From positions 96,251 through 160,250 of the forward strand of contig JASANE010028963.1 in NCBI GenBank assembly GCA_030248225.1: a stretch of DNA of 64,000 nucleotides, written 5' to 3'. Source of the DNA: Trileptium ribeirensis (taxonomy: Eukaryota; Nematoda; Enoplea; Enoplida; Thoracostomopsidae). This document shows positions 33,512 through 45,500 of this stretch, piece after piece. A program made the position numbers and the translations under genes. A model generated the notes under the pieces. It was not told the origin of the DNA. It saw only the letters and a list, made by a program, of their open reading frames with translations, and did not search any database. The number at the start of each line of letters is the position of its first letter. Position 1 is the stretch's first letter.

Positions 33512-36500
33512 CTTAAAGTAATGAAAGTAAACGAGTTGAAACAATTGTACATATATAAATAAAAATATACGTCAATTGCTGGATATAAATATATAGCTTG
33601 TGCATATTTATCAGTGACTGAATTTTTTAAAGATTTATATGTACAGCACGAAATATCCGAAATGAAAACACTAAATGATTTTTAACAATATATGTGTTCG
33701 CGTGCCAGTATATTTTGCGCTTTACTTAGAGCAAATGAATTACGTATTCTCATTGACCACACCTGTTTGCAGCATACTGTACTTTGGAAATGTGCAAAGT
33801 TGCATACTGCACACAGACAGAACATGATATGTTACTGCGTTTTTGGGTCACACTTTTCGATCAGAATTTAGCGCCATGAAGCCCTAGTCGGATCTATGAC
33901 CCGAGCCTACCCGAATTCGGTCTATATTGCAGACTTTTAAAAAATCGACAATCTAATCGGGAGAAAATTTATCCTATCTCAAGGATTTGTTTTTGTACAA
34001 CAAACATAACTATGAACAGAAACTGATAACATCACTGGCGCGACCGAGGGTCGAACTGGGAACACCCAATAGCAACTGGAGCTATGGCCAACGCTTCGCA
34101 GCATATTCATGTTAACGTATATTTTATTCATTTTTTAATGCTTTATCGTTCGTCACACCTTCGTGTCACTGTTTTAGACTATAAATAATTCCGTTTATAG
34201 TACTCGAGCTGCGAAGAAATTTTGCAACTTTGAATGACATTATTGAATTTGTTCTAGTGTTGTATATCGGATTTGTCTTCACTTAAGACGGGTGAAGTAC
34301 GATTATTTTTTCTTCTGATTTTAGCTACATAAAACCAATAGTAATATAACAAAAAAGTATATACATGATGTGTATGAAACAAAATGCGTATTTACAACGG
34401 TTGAGCTGCTGATATTTCAGCATTTTACTGATTTTCTTGAGCTCGTAGCAATGTAAGAGATTATTGCTGATTCAAAATTTAAAACAGCGTCTAATTTTCT
34501 TTTAAACTAAAAAATTCTGCACAATTTTAGCAGTGTTTTAGCAAAGTTTGTGCACTTTAACACTTTGAAATGCATAGTGTTGGAACAGTATGTTAAATTT
34601 TTCGCTTTCATTGTTAAGTCACATACTTTTGACGCAGCAATATATAAGTTTTTGATATAGCGCAAAACGTAGGGGCCAATTTTTATGCTGGGTTTCTCTC
34701 TAACTTTGGGAAATTACGCACTAAAATATTAAGCTGTAGCATTTAGACTCAAGAATTTTGGGAATTTTACATTTCACGTTACACCTGATTTTATAACAGT
34801 CACTTTTCTGACATGTAATAAAAAGCAAACTTATTTAGCTAGCAGGGATACAACAGTGAGTTTGCTCTACATCATTATTGAGCAGTTTTTTTATACAGAG
34901 TCACTGTTCTGGTTTCTCCATTTGCTCAAAATTTTGCAAATGTGCAGGAGCCACGGTGCCCAGCTCGGCGCCTGGATTGACCAGGTTTTTTCAAAGAACG
35001 TAAAATGGTGTCACCGCAGGATCAACCGGAAGGCTTAGAAATTTTAAAAGCTTTAAAGTGTTTTTAATAAAACATGCCAAAATAGTTCATAAACACAATG
35101 CAAAGACGACTCTTTTAGGGACGAAACCATTTTAAGTTAGTTGTACAACTTTATAAATTTTTGCTTCACAATGGGATATTAGAAAAAACATTGTAATTTT
35201 TGGCATCTAATGGGGTGTTTTAGCTGTTGGAAGCAAAAATATTTGCCAGGGAGAACTGTGCCAAGAGGGGCCTAAATTTTGCATGTCGTGGCGCACCAGG
35301 CACCCGATTTTGTCAAGGGCACCGAAAAATACCAGGCCCTATTCTCGAATTTACGGAAACTCTCTGCTTATGCCGTCCTGAAATTATTCACGTCTGCGCT
35401 ATATAACTTGCGAAAATCACCTATGAAATGTGGTTACATATAACACTGACCGTAAACTGCAGTTTGAAATAATTTAGGCTTACTCAAGTGTGCATGTTGA
35501 TCTGCTATTATGTTGTTTAACGAAATCTTGATTTAAACTGTAATAAAATGATTAATATAATGTACATGGTACAAAAAATTTCAGCCCACATTTTATGTTT
35601 TCAATTTACGGTCGCCAATATTTTCGCTTTGTCACTATGGAATGTTAAAACTTTTTAATGTACGGATTATTATGGCACAGGTTTTTGCCAAATATAGGTT
35701 TCAGCTGTTGTTTAAAGTACGGATGGTTTCGAGTATTCACTAGATATATTCAACACAAAGGTAAAGAATTTGCTAAATGATAAAAATATTTTTAACGGCG
35801 TAGTGCTTTTCCATAATTTCATTAAAATACATCGATATAAACAAAACTAGAACACTTTGGCGCCCTTCAAATCGGCACGTCAGTTTAGCGCTAGTCAACG
35901 TGGATCTCTATCACCGCGTGTATAAGTGGGTCACTGGTGCATCGATATTTTCCAATGGGTCGTAGGTGGCGCTACAAGATATTGTGGGTCCAGAACCCCA
36001 TACACCGTGGGTGGTGAAACACTCGTAAATGACCCATATCCATTCCTGCTGTATATACCTGCCCGAGGTACCACGGCGGTAGCATGGTTCAACGGTCGGA
36101 TTAGCCTTCCGGCTTCTATGTTGCATGCGTCGCCGGGCGGGTGGCCGTCTATAGTTTCCACACGTACGGCGGCTCCAGCGAGATGGGGGTCGGGCGACCT
36201 GTCACTGTCAGAAAGGATCGGCTCCTCAGCGGGGGATAATCTCCCTCTTACCTATGATCATGCATGGTTCTATATTACTCCTGCATATGCGCTGGCAATC
36301 GTTTATGCTCGGTTTGACGGTAAGGAAAAGTGCTATAATTTTGCGATATATTTACTCCCAATCAACACTCATTGTGAACTAAATTTCGGGTTACTTCAGT
36401 GACGGCCCTGTTGCCATTATTGAAATACAATATTAATACCGTTGATACCACACGATTTCTTTAGTCAAACACAATAATACTTTGATAGTATAATGATACT

Positions 36501-39500
36501 TTTTATAGTGCACCAGTAATAAATTTTGAGGTTGAACTAAGAGCAGTTGGTGGCTACGCCGGAATCAATATCACGACCTGTAGAACGTAGAATATTTACT
36601 GTAAACCTAAAATTTTTCTTTTAAAATTCCACCAATCGACACGTAATTGTTGGCAAATCATATTTTCTAAGCATATTACGTCAAAATCAGTGTGTTAAAT
36701 TGTGTGTTAATACCTCGATCGCTACTGTATGTAGACTCTTCTCCGATCTCAGCAACCGATATTGTCGGCGATATCACATCCATGTCTCGAAACACGAGCG
36801 ATTGATAAGGTATAGTTGCGGAAGAAATTAGCGACAATTTACTCGGATCAATTCCTGTGGTTATTCTGTTTGATACCGATGATAGGTTCATAATTGCAGT
36901 TGTCGGTAGTGTTGCGTTATCTGCTGCAGCTACAAAATTGCGATTGGTACGCATTTTTGATGACGAAATACTGGTTGCCTGTAGAGGTGGGTCAGATTTC
37001 TTTGAATGTTGTTTCATCCTGTTGTACATCGAGCTTGCATTCATCTGTAACAAATCGTTTGACCACCGTGGCTTCTATCTGACAATCTAACTTAGATATT
37101 TATTATCAAATAGATAACATATTCTCGTCACGCACAGTCTTCTGGCTGTGACACTTTTCTGTTTTTGTCTGATTGCGCGTCGAGCATAATATATGTCATA
37201 ACATTTGCTCCGTAGTGATATGTTACGAGGACCAATACCCGAAATGAATTAATATTTCAACAATAACGTTTTGCGATGACACCAATGCAATAGGAATTGG
37301 CTAATTTTTCACTCTCAAGTATTTTTGTCCACTCATGAAAAAGTGACATGCAACGATGCTAACCTGTGTAGCGTACAGTGCCGAAAGGCGCCGCGCAGCG
37401 TATTAAAACAGAATGAATATATAGAGTTTACAACATAACAAATAATCACATGGTATAATGGTATAACACACAATGGTATAACAAATATCACCAACACAGA
37501 AATGTTTTGAGTGATGGTACGAAATCTGTTCCCCTGAAGATTTTAGTATAACAGCACTTCGTTGAACAGACCCAGTAAACTATTATGATACTAGGATAAC
37601 CAGGGCCTAACAAGAGGGACGGGACTTGCAATTTTCCACACGCGTCACCCTCATGTTTGGGTACGCCTCCCCGCCCCCCGTCCCCCTGCAGTTCTGAATA
37701 GAGTGCTGCGCCACTGGGGGAACTGGTTTTAAATTGCCGCAATCGCTCGACATTTAAGTATTTGGGTTTATGCCTTTGCAAAGTTTTAAAAATTAAAGCA
37801 AGCAACAATTTTAATGACAAAGTTGTCGCGGGTTCGAATTTTGTGATATCTTGAACTACTGTTTGAGCTTAAACATGATGATTAAGCACGACTTTTGGTT
37901 GAAATTCTTTTTAGTGAGCCAATTGTAATTTATTTTTTAAACAAAACTAATTCAACCTCTGGGTGCATAACAGAGATGGAACTGGGTCACTGTCTCATGA
38001 CCCAGTAACCCAGTGACTCACGGAAGCTGTGACCCAGTTCCACAACTGACCCAGTGACCCGGCCGACATAGTAACCCATTTGACCCAGTGATCCAATTCT
38101 ATCTCTGGTATCTGTCATGTTCACATCTGAAGTTACGGAGTGCAAAGTGCTCAATATGACTATCTCTGTATTACGCGCTTTCGATTTTTTAGAAAAGAAA
38201 TGGCACCACGTATACCCTAATTTTCTTCCACATATGTGTGGATTCTTTGTCAGCAACGTAGCACTGGCCAGGCTGTACCATGAGGAGGTGATCCACTCAC
38301 AGCATACTGTCCTACTGCCCATCCAACATATGCTGGGCTTGACCATAAAAGTGTTAAATTCAGAATTTTTTAGAACTATTCTGTTTGATTGAAAGTGTGT
38401 CAACGACAGATACTAGCACTATGTAAATTAACGAAATGTTGAAATTAAGTAAATCTTTTGTAACGATGCGGTGTTAAATGCATACGGCCGCGTAAAGTTA
38501 CGTCAGCTAGTCTATAGCATCCAGTCAAGAGATCTGTCAAGTGCAGCTGCGTTTAAATACTATGTCGGCTATCGGAACTGCGCCCAGCCAAGGGAAGTAC
38601 TATGCACGGATACGCAACGCATCTGCTATCGTAATAGCGCCCAGTCAAGGAACTGCTGCGTACAGTTGAGTTAAACACCATGTCCGCTATTGTAGCTGCG
38701 CCCAGCCAAGGGATCTGCTACGTGCGGCTGTTTATGCATCTGTTATCATAGCAGCACCCAGACAAAGGAACTGCTAGGTACGGCTGGGCATGCATTTGCT
38801 ACCGTAATAACAGCTCCCAATGCCCAGGCAAGGGAACTGCAACGTACGGCTATGCATGCAGCTAACAGTGCCCAATCAACAGAACTGCTATGTATGTACG
38901 GCTGTATTAAATGGTATTTCTGTTTAAGTTGGAGTTCGAACACGCCGATCACCTTGGATTGAGCCAGTTCCACTGGTTGATGGTCATAATTTTGGATGAT
39001 TTATTTCAGTTGAGCATTATAACTTAAGCCCGCGGGATACAGAGGGCTCTGAAATACTGTCCGCGCCGCTCGGGCCCGCGGGTAACTGGACCCCGTACAC
39101 GTCTAGTTGTTCTGTAGTAAAAAAAGTGAGCGCAGCAACAGTGGGGAAAGGGGCGCAAACTAAGCTGCGTACCCCAGGCTAATTGCTGGGAAAGGCATAT
39201 TCCCCGTTTGCCATTTCTATTCCCAGGCACCTCAACTTAAAACAAATTTCGAACTACTACAACGCATATTAACTTACGCTTTTCGGCATCGTCTGGACTT
39301 ACAGCAAACAGACTTTTTACCCAAATTTTTAATATAATTCAAATAGTTTTACAACCTAATTAAAACAACAACATTGTATGAATTCACAGTAAAAGTGTTG
39401 AACAATGAAAGGCAGATTATATTAAAAAATTCAGTAATACAACTATTAACGAGCGAAAGCGGAATGCATCAGACTGCATAAGGGGCCCAACATTCGTAGC

Positions 39501-42500
39501 ATAGGGGCAACCGGGTCACGACCAACAAACCAGTGACACACCGGGGTGGTGACTGACTGACCAGTTCTCCGACTGACCGAGTGACCCAGCCAAAATGATG
39601 ACCCATTTGATCCAGTGACCCAGTTCCATCTCTGGTGCATCACATAAAACTTGGCATGCGTTTGTTCACTACGACTTTTTGTGCCTAGCATTAGTGGCGA
39701 TATATACAACTGTTTAAACTTACAAATTTATTATTAGATTTGGCCAGTTGTCGACGCGATTGGTGAAGTTGGAAACCAAATGTAATATTTGCAGCACCAT
39801 TTATCGCACTTAAATCTCGAGATGAATTGTTGCTTTTCCTTTCGTGAGACTTGCCAGGTTGCATAGCATACCTGAGATAATGGAATGCCTGTTTTGCGCC
39901 TGCGTCGTAGTTACCTAGGAACATAAATCAGTTATCATATCCTCGGTTTATTAACGGAGCATAATGCTTCCAGTGTGATACACAAGAGGGCACACACAGT
40001 GCCATCTGAGAATTTTCTAAAACCTCTGAAATGGACATATTCTCGGTGTTTTCCCTCGCTGCGCGAACAACTAGTTTGACAGATTTTATCGGGTAGTTGC
40101 GCATAAATATTGTATATAGAAAAAATAATTACTGGAAAATAATTTTAGTTTTTTCTTGTTTGTTATATCTTCTTGAATTGTTTCTCCTTTTTGGTAACAT
40201 AATTAAACTTGTATATATCTAAAAGTGACGTTATTGGTAGATTTTACATACATTATAGAATGGTCGTCGGAATTACCGTACGTAAGTATACGTTCAGTAC
40301 AAAGAGCTCCACACGAGTAGTACCTGAACAGAAAGACATTCTCTTATAAGCTGTGCGTTCGTCTTCTAAAGAATCATTCACAAATTTTGGTGATATCCGC
40401 TTGCGATAGCTTTAAAAAGTTAAAAACTGGAAAATGAAATTTTTCAATTTTTTAAAATTTTAGCTTTTTCAACTAAAATTTCAAAACTGAGATACTTAAC
40501 GCAACCTGCGTCCTTCTACTATGTTACATCGATTTATAACTAAAAATGGTTTACGTAAAGCATTTTGTTCGAGGCACACTCGTTTTTGACTGATATCCAG
40601 TAGTTTCATGTTCGCGAACAATAAAACTAAATTAGCCAATATTTAGCGAATGAAAATTTGTCGAATTTGAATTTCTAGAGCTTAGGTTCCTAAAATATGC
40701 GACCGATTTGTATATGACGTAGGCTACGACATTAAATTCGCCTTAGAACAGAATTTAATACCAATTCAAAGTCCATAGGCACCGGAGAAATTCTTTTCCA
40801 ACATAGAAATTGCAAAATTTTGGTCGAGCAAAGGTGGAACATTTGATATTTGTTTTCAATTTCACCAATTCCCAAGTCATAAAAACGTAAAAAAGTTTAT
40901 ATTGTTCCACCCTAAGGTTTTTCGATTCTGTGCAGGTTATTGCAAAATAGAATGGTGATTGTAGTCGGTGTAAGTTTACATGCACATAAAGATAATTGTC
41001 CAGCTGTTCAGTAATTTAATTATGAATGCAAGTTAGCTAAGTTTTATTAAAGCCCCCTGAAGCGCGAAAAGGACACTTTAGCTTAGGCTAGGCCTAGACT
41101 TAATACACCGAGAACGGCATAACATGCATTTCACTTCCGTTCCTAAAAGTTACATTTATCTATATTCATTACGGTGAAGTAATTTTTAGAAACGGAATGG
41201 CTGGGTACTGGAGATTATTTCAAGCAATGTGCGCCTAAATTTTGCCAGCATATATTAGCTGCTAGATAAATGTGACATGAACCGATAATACAAATGATGA
41301 CTTCGCACAGTCCGTACAGATTTCGTTACGTCCAGTACAGTGATAATTGATCATGCTACTACATAAAACAAGGTCCTTAATGCGTCTAGCATTTTGGCAG
41401 TCGTCATATGTTTTTATGGCCACTCTAAATGTTAGAGTTATGAAAGAATTTTGTGTCGCAGCAGCATTTGTATTAAAATATATTTCGAAACGCGTAATGA
41501 ATATTAACTATTGTTCAAACTTCGTTCCAAAATTTTATATGAATAAACATATGCGTTTTACGCGTGACATCGTAGCATTGTTACCTTGTTATATATTTTA
41601 CTGGTATTTTACTGGATCTCGCCAATGCTAGGCGTCATCACATCAGAACTCAACTCGTCTATTCGTCACGATCGGCAACCGCGGACATCGTCACAGAGGT
41701 TCGCCGCAGGACTATATACGCCATGGAGTGTCACCGAAAGCGGGCTCCATTTCGTCCCCGAATCTCGAATGCTCTTCTTCTTGGTCGCTTCTATTCGGCA
41801 GGTGGTGAAAAAGAAGTGTCATGTTAGGGAATCAGCTAGGTTTCATTAGCAGCACATAACCAAGCCAGCTGAGACGCCGCCGCTTTACTGCATAGAGTTA
41901 ACTGTATGCATTGATTGGCACCGCTGTCAAATATCCTCGTTAAAAATATGATCTTGAAGTGAGACGCTAACGATACGGCTGTAGTACATCACGTCGGAGA
42001 CGTTGAGACACCGACTGTCGCTTTCTTTCGCCACCCACGTTTTCCTGGTGTATGGGAGGCAAGGTATGACGGTCGATCGGAAGACCGTTAATTTTGTTTG
42101 CAGCGTAATGTTTCTGCGTGACCGCAGGCGTTCATTAAGGCTGGTGAACGCTCTAGATGCGTTAGCAACTCTATTTGTGATATCCGAAGATGCCCCACCA
42201 TTATCGTTGATCATTGAGTCGAGGCAAGAGAAACCACCTCGGATCTTCCACCACTTTAAGCTGTTGGGCATCCACCTGGAGTACTGGCTTGCTGCAGCAG
42301 GAGTAAATTACCTTAGTCTTTTCGCCACTTATACTGGAACCAACCCGCTATATATATTAAATCACATCCCTGAAATTAGTCCGTTGCACGATGTATCACA
42401 AGCAATGAGAATTAATGTGTTTCATAACTTCTTATCAAGATCAACCTGCATATGATATGTCCATACATTACGATATGTTGTTACAATAAATCCCAAAGCA

Positions 42501-45500
42501 TCGAAAAATTTCTCGGTCTACAACAGTCTTCTTGAGATAAACGCATCTACAATTATTAATTCAAAACAATGTCTTTGAAAAGCTGTATGTTTTATTGAAA
42601 CTTCACAAAACAATATTATGCAAGGAGGGTCGTTAGATAAATTTTACACCCGTTGTCACATTTTCAAACGGCTTTGCTGCGAATCGTTTAATGCATCTGC
42701 TGTAGTAAATGTCGAAATCGAATTAAACCTGATTTTATCTAAATCGATCGAAAGTTCGCTTTATCGAAATTTTAAGTTTCTTAAATTTTGCATATAACGT
42801 TATGCTTGTTGCACCAAATTGTAACTTGTGTCATGCCAGTACCACCTATCTGTAGAGATGGTGCAATGCACTAATGTGCTGAAAGTATAGATACATTATT
42901 TATACCAGCTTCACCAATTTCTATACTCTATCGTACGAATTGCGCCAATTTGTAGATGCTGTGACTGTCACAATAGTTGCTCCAGTTTGTAGATGACGGC
43001 ACGACGAAGCCTACAACCATGGAGTAAAAATGGCATTCCGGGATAAGGAAATTGGTATTGGGTATTGCAGCTTTCAAGTAGTGTTTAGTTAATGCATTTG
43101 AATCAATATGAATCACGCATAAAAATTATGAAGTTGCATTATCAATAGCAAACTCAGAGCTGGTGTTCACAACTTGGTCTTTTCGTGGGTTATGAATCAG
43201 CATCTATTTCAGTGCCTACTTTGATTACTTTTATTTTGTGGTTACTAGATTCATCTCTTCTATATATTTTTTAACAAGTATAAGATTAATTTGAAATCTA
43301 CCGAGTACATCCGCGCGGCAATACAAAAAAGTAGGTACGAGGTATTATATGACTTATTTATTGTTGTTCGACTAGGCAGTTTGCGATATATATTGCAGAA
43401 ATATTCAAAAACGTTTTACCTTGGTCACTTGATCTCTGATTGAGAAATATATGATTAGCAGTTTTAGTGCTTCTTTGTTTTTTCAGTTCCGACGATTCTT
43501 CTGAAGCTTTTATGGCCGATAGTATTTGATGCAGTTGGGGAACAAGAGGCTTCTTTGGCACTCTGCTTTGGATTAAATTGCCGACTGAGTCTTTTCTTGG
43601 AATGTCCCTCCTTTTATGTGTTTCCGAATTTTGGTCTGTTAGGTCATTGTCTACTTGAGGGCAGCTCGGCTATAAAGAACAAAATGAAATCATTGTAGCA
43701 TGTCCTTTGAATGAGGTAAAGAACATTAAATTGTTAAAACTGACACATTGTCCATATCTTAACAACCATGAGACATTTGTCATTTTACACAGTTTTTAAA
43801 TAAAGCAGGAAAATTATTGTAGATAATTAAGCATGAATAAGGTATCCCGTACACCGTATAATTAATAGTGTTGCATGAGGGTGCCTGGAAAAATTGCGCT
43901 ACATTGTATTTGAAAAATATTGAACGTTGTCGTCATCACAAAATGGATTTTGCCTGTGTGGACGACACCATATAGAAAAGTTGATGGAGTCTTGGACACC
44001 ATATTAAATATTTTAAAAAAAAGTGATGGTGTACTAAACACCATCTCGTTGACGGCGTTACGCAGGCTATACAGTGCACAAAAGTTCTACACGTCGCTCT
44101 ATAACATAAAGCTTGCTTAACTACATGCCATATCAATGAAGTGAGTTAAACATCCTAGGCAACAGCTTGCAATATTTGCATTGTGTGCTGTTTCAGGTTA
44201 ACAAAACCCAAACAAAGGTATCAAATGATTTTATCGTCGTTTTAGTGAGACCATCCTATAACTAAAAGTCCAACATACTGGAGTACATGCAGGATCACCA
44301 AGATCACATAATCTGATTGCACAGGAAAAATACATCAATGTTTCGTCAGCATATTTGAAAACGCTACTTTCAGCAGCCGCCACGCGATACGGTCGAACAC
44401 TTGGATATACAATGTCGCTAATCAGAATTGGATCAAACGAGCATCTGCAAACAAATAAAGAGTAAAGGTTCCTAACTTTTTTAGAATGTTCAACCCGAAA
44501 TTTGCAAGTTTTTTTACGATGCACTGCCAATTCTGGTACCATTCAGCTCAACTAGGTTCAAAACATATACGTTTTAGTCATATTTATGATAAAAAATTCT
44601 TTTCGATTTGTTGAGTTACCAGTAGTTCCTGTTTTCGCCGAAAATTTATGAAAAAGGTTTAGAACAGATGTATAATTTCATTAAGTATATCATTTGCAAT
44701 TTTTAATCTTGGTAAAATGGTATCATCACGCAATTAGTTCATGTGTTAAAGAGCTAAGCCCACGTATATATAACAACCATCACCTCCTTAAACTGGAGTT
44801 CTACGGCGTAATAATTATCTTAAAAATTAACAAATGTTGGGCAGGAGGTGCATTTTAGCGAAGACATTAAATCTCAGCATTTGCAACTAGTTTATTTGAA
44901 CTCTGCTGATAGCTAAATAGGACACCATTATAGTTTACAGAAGGTTTTGTACCCTAACATAGCTTATTTCTTCAAATATAAAAGCATGTTTGTATGTTGA
45001 ATATATCCTTCAGAATCGTTCAAAAATCACGGGACACCCGCACGCTTTTTTGTCTATTGCGTTCCTATTCTTGTTAGAATACATACCTCGAAATTCTTCT
45101 TAATTGCGAGTTTTTATTCTGTATATATTTATTTTGTACTTTTGAAAGAACAGTGTACGAATTCAAAATCCATTAGCAGGATTTTGGTTCGAGGCCAAAT
45201 GATTTGTCAGAAGCGGCCATGAAATGAAATCTATGTAAAATTCTAACCCCAAACAGCGGGTTAAAACATATTTCGCACTTACTCTATAATTCTAACGACA
45301 TTTTGTTGCACAGTTTATCTATCTGAAGAATTAAGTTCCCAAGTCACTGCTTTAAATATCAGACACATTAGTTGTTTTGTGCTATAAATGTTTTAGGCTT
45401 AATTACTTTGTAACTAAATGTTTGTTCAATGTCTATAATTAAGAATTTGTCAACATTTAGATGCAGCTGTTTTTAACCCAAAAATATAGACAATCATTAG

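Noticed and set aside
38117..38403. Overlapping ORFs of 91 (plus) and 138 (minus) codons
   Set aside because: Both strands are open, neither has a recognisable domain, and the minus ORF runs through the GTCACTGGGTC repeat.
42003..42455. 150-codon plus-strand ORF
   Set aside because: It is the antisense shadow of the RTE-type reverse transcriptase fragment.
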